From: Sphaerobacteraceae bacterium
GTDB taxonomy: Bacteria; Chloroflexota; Chloroflexia; Thermomicrobiales; Thermomicrobiaceae
DNA: 58,855 nt
Assembly (NCBI GenBank): GCA_007695115.1
Contig: REEK01000121.1
Coordinates: forward strand, 1 to 58,855
Reading direction: 5' to 3'
Below, piece after piece: positions 1 through 7,622 of this stretch. The number at the start of each line of letters is the position of its first letter. Positions within the stretch are counted from its first letter, which is position 1. The translations under genes and the position numbers were made by a program. The notes under the pieces are model-generated. The model searched no databases and had not been told where the DNA came from. It was given only the letters and a program-made list of their open reading frames with translations.

Positions 1-1048
1 CACGTTCGGTGAAGATGACGGTCTGATTGTCGAGCCAGCCGGCGAAGTTCCGGGTTCGGAGTCCGAACCACCGGTGGATGAACTGCCGCTCCCCCTGCAG
101 GTCGAACACGCGCAGCGAACCTACCCGCTCTTCGACGCGGCTGTATTCCTCCCATCGGACCACCAGATCGCCGTCCGGTGACACGATGATCGGGTTCCAC
201 CAGTCGTGAGCTGGATGACTCATGACGTTTCTGCGGGAACCGGATGCCAGATCGAGCGCGATGACCTCGGCGTCTGTCGACACGAGAAGCCATCCCGGGT
301 GCTCCTCCTCGATCTCTGCACTGTTCAGCAGCGGTGCCGCCCCGGATTCCCGGGCAGCCCCATACCCGACAACCAGCAGCGTCACGATCGCGATGATCAC
401 CACCGCGAGAATGCCGATCAACAGCAGCATCGGGTTCCGGTTCAGACTGGCCCGGTGGTTGTCGTCTGCGGGAACGATGGCCGGTGAGGTTCGAACGGTC
501 TCGCGTAATCGTTCATCGAGCGCACGGGAGTTCTCCAGCGCTGCGGAGCAGACGTCGCAGGAGCGCGAGTGGTTGGCCAGCGAGATCAGGGCTTCGGCTT
601 CGAGTGCCGGATCATCGTAGCGCCCGATCGCATCCTGCATGTGAGGGCAGGCGGATTCCTCTGGCGTGGTGACGGACATTCTCGCCTTGAAGAGTGCTGA
701 TCCTGCATCAGCCGGATTGATCCCCAATGCGTGAGACAGGGTTTCGAGATCGATCCGACCACCGGCGTGAAACGCGAGCAGGACCGCGCCTGTGGATGAG
801 ATTCCGCTTGATGGATCGAGCGCTTTGCCGGTGGCTCCAGTCCCAAATGGAATCCGGGAAAAGACGCCAGTCGCCTGATGCCGTTGATGGACCCGGCGAA
901 GGAGTGATCGGAGTTCATCGGCGTCCAGGATCTCTTCATTGCCGAGATCGATGGCGATCTCTTCCTGGCGCTGAAGCAGGGCGAGTATCCGGGAGACGGT
1001 GTCGCGCTCGATCCGGAATGCCCGCCCGTTTCCCGGGGTCTCGCTCAT
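1..1048 (-). CDS. Membrane protein with HTH-like and zinc-finger N-terminus and extracellular propeller (partial)
   Basis: Open minus-strand frame from ATG at 1048 to the window edge (349 codons, C-terminus missing). Residues about 75-105 look like a degenerate sigma-70 region 4 helix-turn-helix (LLAFHAGGRIDLETLSHALG, then a KAR ending). This is followed by an anti-sigma type zinc finger ending HSRSCDVC (HxxxCxxC), one TM segment (LLLIGILAVVIIAIVTLLVV), and an outer part with propeller-like strands (VSPDGDLVVRW, GWLDNQTVIFTE). It starts 7 bp after the stop of the similar 1004-residue gene upstream, so the two are probably co-transcribed tandem paralogues. A membrane-tethered regulator or sensor is inference; no ligand or partner is known. 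Reading frame checked codon by codon. Confidence 0.75.
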   Translation of the reverse strand, partial: MSETPGNGRAFRIERDTVSRILALLQRQEEIAIDLGNEEILDADELRSLLRRVHQRHQATGVFSRIPFGTGATGKALDPSSGISSTGAVLLAFHAGGRIDLETLSHALGINPADAGSALFKARMSVTTPEESACPHMQDAIGRYDDPALEAEALISLANHSRSCDVCSAALENSRALDERLRETVRTSPAIVPADDNHRASLNRNPMLLLIGILAVVIIAIVTLLVVGYGAARESGAAPLLNSAEIEEEHPGWLLVSTDAEVIALDLASGSRRNVMSHPAHDWWNPIIVSPDGDLVVRWEEYSRVEERVGSLRVFDLQGERQFIHRWFGLRTRNFAGWLDNQTVIFTER

Positions 1049-1055
1049 CTGAGGA

Positions 1056-4000
1056 TCACTCCGGGTATCTGATCCGGTAGACGGTGGCATCATCGTCCTC
1101 GCCGATGTTGAACCAGAGTTCGGAATCACTCAGCCAGACCGGGTATTTCGCCGGTGTCCGGTTTCCGGAAACGGCCTGCAACCGGTGATTGGCCATGTCA
1201 TAGACACCGACACGTTCGCCGATTCCAACTGCCAGCGCTCCGCCGTCTGGCGCCCAGTCGAGTCCAGTCGATGGTGAACTGCGGTCGATCTCCAGCGGAT
1301 CGCTGAGATCGGTTGCCCGTGCAATGGAGATACTGTCGATCGCGTCGTCAAGGTCGTTCCGGCTGCTGTAGTGGCGGGCTCGCCAGGCAACATACTCTCC
1401 GCCCGGCTGGATGGCGAGATCGATCATCTCGATGCCGCGCTCCCGACCACGGGGAATAAGATTCAGGATTTCTTCGACCTCGATTCCGTCGTCGCTGAAG
1501 GTTGTCCGGTGCAGTATTGACTGTCCTGGAACGGATCGATTCCACTCCGCCGGCTCCAGGAAGATCAGTGTGCTGTTGTCGATCCACTGGCTGAACGGTG
1601 CAAACTCGTCGATGCGCTCATCCGGAACCTCGAAGCTGGAGACCTCGATCGGTTCGTCATCTGCCGGGTAGGCCCAGAGTGACACGGACCCGGTTTCGGT
1701 GTCGACCGTGAAATAGCTTGTGGTCAGTGCATCCGGGCTGGCCGATGGGGCCGCATATCGAATATGGAGATCGTCGGCTACGCCGTATGGATCAAAAAAT
1801 CCGTCTACCGATGCGCCGCCTCGCTGGCTGGCGCTCAATTGGCTCAGTCGAGATGCTTTGTCGTCGCTCGGGCCGACCGAGGTCACTCCGTACATTGCGT
1901 GGCCGCCGGTGTGCCAGGTCTGTTCGACTGTGCCAGTGGCGACCCACCGCCCGGTCTCGACAAGCGGGAACCAGAGGTAGGGCCGTAGCTCGTCATCATT
2001 CTGTTCCACCATTGGAAGTGCAGCGCCATCGGGGCTGAGCGCGGAATCCGGGCCAAGCTGGGCGTAAGGCCGAAGCTCGTCCACCGTTTCCATCTGCCCG
2101 GGCTCGGCGTAGTCGATCGGTGGGGTATCGGGCAGCATTTCAGCAACCTCGTCGGGAGACATCCAGCGCAGCGGGGTCAGTCTCCACCGGTCAGACATCA
2201 TGGTCGAGACACGCAGGTCCAGTGCGTCATCTACCCAACTCAGATGGATCGTTCCGGGGGTCTCTTGCGCGTGATACGACATGTCTGACGGGAGATAGTG
2301 ATTGTTCCCGAGATGGAGCAGGAACGATCGATCGATGGGCGAGGCCGCGAACCCTGCCTGGTAGCCGAGCGTTCCGGCCATTGTCGGGCGGAATTGCATG
2401 TCATCTTGCGGAAGTTCGATCTCACTGGACTGCCCGGTCGATAGATCCTGCCGGTAGAAACGATAGTCTGAATCAGGATCCTCGAGCAGGATCTGGGTGT
2501 AGATGAGATCGTTGTAGGCATCGTGAAATCCGGAGATCTGCGCGGCATATCCGTGGCCCGGTTCGACCACGGTCTCCAGGTTCCCATTCCGATCGAGCTG
2601 GCTGATTGCAATCTCTTCGATCTCTCCACGAAACGCGGAATCCCGTGAGGTCTCGTCGCGATCATCCTCATAGCTGGTGATTTCAGCGAGATAGACGGCC
2701 TCGCTGTCGTCTCGCCAGAGAAGCCTGCCGGTCCAGGTGAAGGTGTCGTCCAGACTGCCAAGCATCTCGATGGCAACGCCGTCCTCGACTGACCAGAGCT
2801 CGACCGACGGGCCGGGCTCAACTGGATCACGGGGACGGACAATCGCCAGACGGGAACCATCCGGCGACGGAATGACCTGGGCTACTGGTCCCTGATACAC
2901 CGTGCGTTGTTCGCCGGTCAGGACGTTGGTGGCGTTCAGTTGGCTGTCATTCTCCAGACGTTCCAGAAACTGCTCGTTGGATTCTCCGGTCTGGTAGGTC
3001 GGTATCGCAACCGAGAGCAGTTCCTCGTCGGTGAGCCACCCGGTCGGCCATCCGGCGTCTGGTGAATCGTGCCACTCGAGTTCGTTGATCGGTTCTCCGT
3101 CGATTCCGGCAATCGTGACGTGACGGGTGGCCCAGTGCAGACCGGGAACCTCGCCCTGCGCGAAGATGGCTACGCGGTCTCCGCCCGGCGATATCAGATA
3201 GTTGGCTCCGTCGTGCAGATGGGCGGTGTAGTACTCGGGACGGACCACCTCACGGCTCCCTGAGACCGGATCGAAGGCGATCATCCCGCCATCCCATGTG
3301 CCGTAGATGATTCGACCGTGATCCTCGGGTTCGTCGCTCGATACCTGAGACAACAGTGGCGACGCGGCCGGGCTGCTGAGGGCGCTTACCAGTCCAGCAC
3401 TGGCCAGCACAACAGCGCTGATTGCCACAACCACGAGGGCGATCGGCACGAACCCGTAGAGCGACCGTCCGACGAGTGCGGTCCCACCCCGGCGCACGTC
3501 TTCCTGACCGGCCAGTATGTCGATGTGCCTCGCGAGCGTGTCATCCAGCGCCACACAGGCGTCGAGTTCATGCTGGCAGGCTTCGCATTCGGCGATTTGC
3601 CGGTTGATCGACGCGACGACAGCCCGATCAGTCGAACCATCCCGATAGCCAGCCAGAAGCGCCGAATCGTGCTCGGTGCAATGATCGGCGGACTCGGTAA
3701 ATGTGTGGCGAGCCGTTGCCAGTTGCTGGAGAATGGATTCTGTGGTCTGACTGGTGATGGGTGCGAGGCGTTCTGCAGTCAGATTGCAGCCGACGTGGAG
3801 CGCCAGGAGCAGGGTGTCGTTTGCAGGGTGTGAGCGAAGAGATTCGGGAAACTCGCGGGCATCGGTCTCGCCCGGAGACCACCACCGTTGCAGGCTTGAT
3901 CTGAGAAGTCTGGCCCGGGACGATCGGATGACGTTGGCCAGCGCGTCGTCATCGACCTGTTCGGGTAGTCCAGCAGTAATGGCGTCGACCTGGTCGATCG

Positions 4001-4070
4001 GTAGCAGGGCATGAAGCGATGCCCGAAGCGTAACAAGGCTGACCCTGTCGGAGCTGATGGAAGATGTCAT
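1056..4070 (-). CDS. Large membrane protein: HTH-like region, zinc finger, TM, WD40-like propeller
   Basis: 1004 residues. N-terminal about 130 residues are helical with a sigma region 4-like stretch (TLLLALHVGCNLTAERLAPI). A Cys/His segment follows (CTEH, then CEACQHELDAC), resembling anti-sigma zinc-finger domains. One TM helix lies at about 210-235 (FVPIALVVVAISAVVLASAG). The remaining roughly 760 residues contain repeated beta-propeller signatures (SPGGDRVAIFAQGE, SPDGSRLAIVRP, WAPDGGALAVGIG), typical of PD40/TolB-like propellers, and are predicted to lie outside the membrane. It is the upstream member of a tandem pair. No sigma-factor gene adjoins, which is unusual for a classical sigma/anti-sigma pair. 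Function unknown; perhaps a one-piece membrane regulator that senses an extracytoplasmic signal. Confidence 0.8.
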   Translation of the reverse strand: MTSSISSDRVSLVTLRASLHALLPIDQVDAITAGLPEQVDDDALANVIRSSRARLLRSSLQRWWSPGETDAREFPESLRSHPANDTLLLALHVGCNLTAERLAPITSQTTESILQQLATARHTFTESADHCTEHDSALLAGYRDGSTDRAVVASINRQIAECEACQHELDACVALDDTLARHIDILAGQEDVRRGGTALVGRSLYGFVPIALVVVAISAVVLASAGLVSALSSPAASPLLSQVSSDEPEDHGRIIYGTWDGGMIAFDPVSGSREVVRPEYYTAHLHDGANYLISPGGDRVAIFAQGEVPGLHWATRHVTIAGIDGEPINELEWHDSPDAGWPTGWLTDEELLSVAIPTYQTGESNEQFLERLENDSQLNATNVLTGEQRTVYQGPVAQVIPSPDGSRLAIVRPRDPVEPGPSVELWSVEDGVAIEMLGSLDDTFTWTGRLLWRDDSEAVYLAEITSYEDDRDETSRDSAFRGEIEEIAISQLDRNGNLETVVEPGHGYAAQISGFHDAYNDLIYTQILLEDPDSDYRFYRQDLSTGQSSEIELPQDDMQFRPTMAGTLGYQAGFAASPIDRSFLLHLGNNHYLPSDMSYHAQETPGTIHLSWVDDALDLRVSTMMSDRWRLTPLRWMSPDEVAEMLPDTPPIDYAEPGQMETVDELRPYAQLGPDSALSPDGAALPMVEQNDDELRPYLWFPLVETGRWVATGTVEQTWHTGGHAMYGVTSVGPSDDKASRLSQLSASQRGGASVDGFFDPYGVADDLHIRYAAPSASPDALTTSYFTVDTETGSVSLWAYPADDEPIEVSSFEVPDERIDEFAPFSQWIDNSTLIFLEPAEWNRSVPGQSILHRTTFSDDGIEVEEILNLIPRGRERGIEMIDLAIQPGGEYVAWRARHYSSRNDLDDAIDSISIARATDLSDPLEIDRSSPSTGLDWAPDGGALAVGIGERVGVYDMANHRLQAVSGNRTPAKYPVWLSDSELWFNIGEDDDATVYRIRYPE

Positions 4071-4101
4071 GCCGGGGTGTCCTCAGTGCGCTGGTAGCAA
4101 C

Positions 4102-4129
4102 ATTGTAAGCTGGTACGTTACGTCGATAA
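4102..4129 (-). promoter_or_regulatory. Possible promoter of the tandem propeller genes
   Basis: On the minus strand TTATCG (4129-4124), a 16-bp spacer and TACAAT (4107-4102) lie about 30 bp upstream of the ATG at 4070. The -10 is good and the -35 weak. Inference from motif and position only. Confidence 0.35.
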
Positions 4130-4161
4130 GCCTACCATGCGACAGGGACAACCCGACCCTC

Positions 4162-5292
4162 TCAGCTGAACCGTTCGAGGCTGAAGTGTTCCAGTAGCTC
4201 GTCCGGTTTTCCGGTCGCAATCGCATCGGCAACCAGCACTGCGCTGCCCGGGGCGAGCTGGATGCCTGTCCGATGATGGCCGGTCGAAACCCAGAGCCCG
4301 TCGTAACCAGGCACTGGTCCCATCAGCGGGGTATCGTCGGCGGTGCCGGGACGCAATCCGGCCCAGGTGCTGACGACTTCTGCGTTGCGCAGGCCCGGTC
4401 CGAGGCTCTGCATCAGCTCCATCGCGTACTCCAGCCCGAACGCCGTGACCCGCTTGTCGAACCCGATGTCTTCCAGCGAGGCGCCGACCGCAACGCTGCC
4501 ATCGATGCGCGGCACCAGATAGCCGCCGGTGATCTTGCCGATTACATGACGGGGTCGATCTGCGGCGGATTCCGGCAGGACTCCGATCATCTGGCCCTTG
4601 AACGGGATCAACGGCAGGCTTCGTTCGATAGCCGGGCCGAGGAACCGGGTCCAGGCTCCGGCGGAGAGAACGACTGTGCGTGTACTGATCGGACCGTCTG
4701 GCGTATCGACGCCGGTGACTCGTTCGCCATCGGTCAGGATCGAGACTGCTGGACAACGTTCCCGGATCTGGCCACCAATCGCTTGAAATGCCGCGGCGAC
4801 CGATTCTGTCCAGCGATGTCCGGTGAGCGTTCCGCCGTCCGCGCTGTAGAAGGCACCGAGAATGTCGTGCGGGATCATCGGTTCGAGTTGACGAACTTCA
4901 TCTGGTTCGATCCAGGTGGCGTCGATCCCGTGATTGATCTGCCAGTTGATCTGTGCCTGAGCCAGTTCGACTTCGTCTTCAGTTCGGGCAATCAGCACCT
5001 TGCCGATCGGCAGATAGCTGCTGGGTACGCCGCCGTCTTCTTCTACAGACTCGAGTAGTGCCGGGAAAAGCTTGTGGCTGATCTCCGCCAGCGCTGCCCG
5101 GTGTAATGGCAGCCCGGCGGCACTCGGTGGGCCCATGATTCCGGCGGTAGCCCAGGAGGCTTCGCGCCCGATCTTGCCGTGCTCCAGCAGCAGCGTATTG
5201 ATCTTTCGTTTCTGGAGTTCGTAGGCAAGGGTGCATCCGATGATTCCGCCACCGACGACGATGGCATCCGGGGCTGGTTGATGTTCGATCAC
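4162..5292 (-). CDS. FAD-dependent amino-acid oxidase, glycine oxidase (ThiO)-like
   Basis: 376 residues from GTG at 5292, preceded by GGAGAGG at good spacing; the longer open frame upstream has no family similarity. The N-terminal Rossmann FAD site reads AIVVGGGIIGCTLAYEL, followed by the DAO-type loop (REASWATAGIMGPPSAAG). The C-terminal FAD region reads GLRPGTADDTPLMGPVPG and GHHRTGIQLAPG. The family (DadA/ThiO/SoxB) oxidises glycine, sarcosine or D-amino acids to imines, releasing H2O2. No thiamine genes are nearby, so ThiO is only the best family guess; a sarcosine or D-amino acid oxidase is equally possible. It is cytoplasmic, with no signal peptide, and diverges from the crcB pair. Confidence 0.85.
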   Translation of the reverse strand: MIEHQPAPDAIVVGGGIIGCTLAYELQKRKINTLLLEHGKIGREASWATAGIMGPPSAAGLPLHRAALAEISHKLFPALLESVEEDGGVPSSYLPIGKVLIARTEDEVELAQAQINWQINHGIDATWIEPDEVRQLEPMIPHDILGAFYSADGGTLTGHRWTESVAAAFQAIGGQIRERCPAVSILTDGERVTGVDTPDGPISTRTVVLSAGAWTRFLGPAIERSLPLIPFKGQMIGVLPESAADRPRHVIGKITGGYLVPRIDGSVAVGASLEDIGFDKRVTAFGLEYAMELMQSLGPGLRNAEVVSTWAGLRPGTADDTPLMGPVPGYDGLWVSTGHHRTGIQLAPGSAVLVADAIATGKPDELLEHFSLERFS

Positions 5293-5402
5293 TGAATCGG
5301 TCCTCTCCGGGTGCTGTGATAGTCTGATGTGCGAGTTTCGGCTATTGTGTTTCGTCACGTCACCATACGGGAGATCAGGGTGAGTCGTAAAGACATGCTG
5401 AC

Positions 5403-5777
5403 ATGTTGATTCTGTTGCTGGTGGGGCTGGGTGGCGCAATCGGCTCGGTTGCCCGCTATCTGGTGTCGACCAGAATCCAGCAGGCAAGCCACAGCGGATT
5501 CCCCTGGGGCACCTATGTGGTGAATGGCACCGGTTCGCTGCTGATCGGAATCGTCTACGCATTATTCGATAATGGACTCTACGGCGACGATCTGCTGGTG
5601 TTCCTGGTGGCTGGAATTTTTGGTGGCTACACGACATTCTCCACGTTCGCTGTCGAAAACCTGAAGCTGATCGAGAATCGTCGCTATGGCTGGTTGCTGC
5701 ACAACAGTGTCGGCCAGATCGCTGGTGGGTTGCTGTTCGCAGCAATTGGCTACTGGCTCGGATCGGTGGTCGCCTAG
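5403..5777 (+). CDS. crcB: Fluoride channel Fluc/CrcB, first subunit
   Basis: 124 residues, four predicted TM helices. Family hallmarks are GGAIGSVARYLVS near the N-terminus, WGTYVVNGTGSLLIG in TM2 (conserved Asn) and GGYTTFSTFAVE in TM3 (the break and phenylalanine track of Fluc channels). CrcB exports F- passively as a dual-topology dimer. It abuts a second crcB (TAG then ATG with no gap), so the pore is probably an obligate heterodimer, as known for some Gram-positive paired genes. ATG at 5403 is the only sensible start because an in-frame TAA sits at 5388; the Shine-Dalgarno is weak. I looked for a fluoride riboswitch in the 110 bp upstream and did not find one. Confidence 0.93.
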   Translation: MLILLLVGLGGAIGSVARYLVSTRIQQASHSGFPWGTYVVNGTGSLLIGIVYALFDNGLYGDDLLVFLVAGIFGGYTTFSTFAVENLKLIENRRYGWLLHNSVGQIAGGLLFAAIGYWLGSVVA

Positions 5778-6179
5778 ATGGCGAGGGCAATCTTCAGCGT
5801 TGCAGCTGGTGGGGCGCTGGGAGCTATCGGGCGCTATCTGCTGCTCGCCTGGCTGGGCGGTGTCGATGATGGTTTCCTGCCATGGGGTACGGTTGCCGCC
5901 AACATCGCTGGTGCGTTGTTGCTTGGCATCGTGGTGAGACTGGTGGAGCGTGGCGCGTTCGGGGAAGGCACCCGCCTGTTTCTGGCGGTTGGCCTGCTGG
6001 GTGGATTTACCACGTTCTCGTTCTTCACGATCGAGAACTTCGATCTGCTGCGGGATGATCGCTATCTGGCATTGATGATCAACGCTGGCGGTCAGCTGAT
6101 TGTCGGCACCCTGTCGGCGATACTCGGGTACTGGCTGGCTGGACGCCTGCGGAGCTCAGCTCCACATTCAGAAGATTGA
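5778..6179 (+). CDS. crcB: Fluoride channel Fluc/CrcB, second subunit
   Basis: 133 residues, four TM helices, same family as the preceding gene: GGALGAIGRYLLL, WGTVAANIAGALLLG and GGFTTFSFFTIENFDLL. It starts directly after the stop of the first crcB, consistent with translational coupling and 1:1 heterodimer assembly. The two copies are clearly diverged rather than a recent duplication, with different loops and a longer C-terminal tail here. A strong hairpin terminator lies 18 bp after the stop. Confidence 0.92.
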   Translation: MARAIFSVAAGGALGAIGRYLLLAWLGGVDDGFLPWGTVAANIAGALLLGIVVRLVERGAFGEGTRLFLAVGLLGGFTTFSFFTIENFDLLRDDRYLALMINAGGQLIVGTLSAILGYWLAGRLRSSAPHSED

Positions 6180-6196
6180 TGCGCGGTGCAGCATGT

Positions 6197-6230
6197 CGAG
6201 GCAGGGGCAACTGGTCCCCTGCCTCGTTCT
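6197..6230. terminator. Hairpin terminator between convergent crcB and dehydratase genes
   Basis: Perfect 11-bp inverted repeat (CGAGGCAGGGG / CCCCTGCCTCG) with an 8-nt loop, followed by TTCT on the plus strand. It lies in the 59-bp gap between convergent genes and can serve both. Confidence 0.75.
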
Positions 6231-6238
6231 ATGCCTGT

Positions 6239-7432
6239 CTAGATCTCCCAGACTATGTCGCGTTCGCTTTCGATCTTGTCCGGATCGAGCTCCATACCCA
6301 TACCAGGGCCGGTTGGCACGCTGATCATGCCGTTGACCGGTTTCACCGGGTTCTTCCAGAAGAACTGGTGGATCTCATTCCACTTCACCAGATATTCCTG
6401 CAATGGCGACGCCAGATGCGGCACGGCGGCATTGACATGCGCCACCGCCGGTACCGAGTGACCGTGCGGAATGACTGGCAGGTTGTAGGTCGAGGCAATA
6501 GCGATGATCTTCATCGTCTCCGAGATACCACCGCACCAGTAAACGTCTGGCTGCAGGACATCCACGGCCCCAGCGTCCATGAGCTCTTTCAGTCCCCATC
6601 GGGTGTACTCATGCTCGCCACCGGAGATCGGAACCACCGAGCGTGCCCGGACTTCGGCATAGACATCGATCAGATCCGGCATCACCGGCTCTTCGATCCA
6701 GCGTGGCGACAGATGGACGATCCGGTTGGCGATCGTCTCGGTGTACGGGGCATCCCAGCTCATCCAGGCATCCAGCATGAAATCGACATCCGGCCCGATC
6801 GCCTCGCGCAGCGTGTGGGCCAACTGAACGTTCTTCTCGATGCCGGCCTTGCCGTCGGCCGGGCCGTAGCGGGGGAACCACTTGGTGGCGGTATAGCCCT
6901 GCCCGGCAACCTGGCCAGCCCGCTCGAAGACCTTTTCATCGTCTAGCGAATAGCCGAGCATACTGGCGTAGGCCGGGAACTCCGTGCGGATCGGCCCGCC
7001 AAGCAGTTCATAGACCGGTGCGTTGTAATGCTTGCCCTTGAGATCCCAGAGTGTGCAATCGATGGCACTGATCGCCAGCATCGACGGTCCCTTGCGGCCG
7101 TGGACCAGGTACCGGTACATCTTGTCCCAGATGCGTTCGATTGCCAGCGGGTTTTCGCCGATTAGGATCGTCTTGAGCTGTCGATCGATAATGTAGGCGA
7201 CGTCGTCGGACACCGGGCCACCGATGCCAGTGACGCCCTCGTCGGTCTTGATCTCGACGTAGATCGCTGAGACCTTGTAGTTGCCGGTGCCATCCTGCCC
7301 GAACCACGGCGGCGGATCGACTTTGTGCTCGGGATAGACGTCGATCGGACGGATCAGACGTTCTTCCCAGAAATCGCCCTCGAACTTCATCGTTCCGGTC
7401 AATTGCCGGAGGCGGATCTCGGTGATCTTCAT
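6239..7432 (-). CDS. Enolase-superfamily sugar-acid dehydratase, L-rhamnonate dehydratase-like
   Basis: 397 residues from ATG at 7432 with AGGAAG just upstream; an extension to 7480 is possible but lacks a ribosome site. It has the MR/MLE fold: N-terminal capping domain (VSAIYVEIKTDEGVTGIGGP), then a barrel with metal ligands in DFMLDAWMSWD, WIEEPVMPD and SGGEHEYTRWG, a VLQPDVYWCGGISE strand and VIPHGHS. These motifs match the RhmD group (WGPxDGxAGI, LDxWMS, SGEH, QPDVxWCGG, PHGxS), which removes water from L-rhamnonate and similar acid sugars using Mg2+. No other sugar-catabolism gene is adjacent, so the exact substrate is uncertain. It diverges from the fdh operon. Confidence 0.85.
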   Translation of the reverse strand: MKITEIRLRQLTGTMKFEGDFWEERLIRPIDVYPEHKVDPPPWFGQDGTGNYKVSAIYVEIKTDEGVTGIGGPVSDDVAYIIDRQLKTILIGENPLAIERIWDKMYRYLVHGRKGPSMLAISAIDCTLWDLKGKHYNAPVYELLGGPIRTEFPAYASMLGYSLDDEKVFERAGQVAGQGYTATKWFPRYGPADGKAGIEKNVQLAHTLREAIGPDVDFMLDAWMSWDAPYTETIANRIVHLSPRWIEEPVMPDLIDVYAEVRARSVVPISGGEHEYTRWGLKELMDAGAVDVLQPDVYWCGGISETMKIIAIASTYNLPVIPHGHSVPAVAHVNAAVPHLASPLQEYLVKWNEIHQFFWKNPVKPVNGMISVPTGPGMGMELDPDKIESERDIVWEI

Positions 7433-7622
7433 TGATCTTCCTGCCTGTCTATTTTGCTGCGCGACCTGCCAACAAAACATGTCGCATATGTATTGACTGT
7501 GCGCGATAGTAGCGGGAATCTGCGATGCTGTCCAGAGCGCCCCTTTTTCAACGCGATGGGTTTCGGTAGGCTACGTCTAACCGTTTTGCCCTGATCAGCC
7601 CGGGTTCGGAAGAGGAACATCG
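7433..7622. other. Divergent intergenic region before fdhA
   Basis: 190 bp separating the dehydratase and fdhA. It should hold promoters for both. A good Shine-Dalgarno (GAAGAGGAAC) ends 8 bp before the fdhA ATG. I do not see a consensus promoter or riboswitch here. Confidence 0.4.

Noticed and set aside
5293-5402. Fluoride (crcB-motif) riboswitch upstream of crcB
   Set aside because: No GGNGAUG and GCUGAUG aptamer core with the right pairings seen; only a weak GTCTGATG resemblance.
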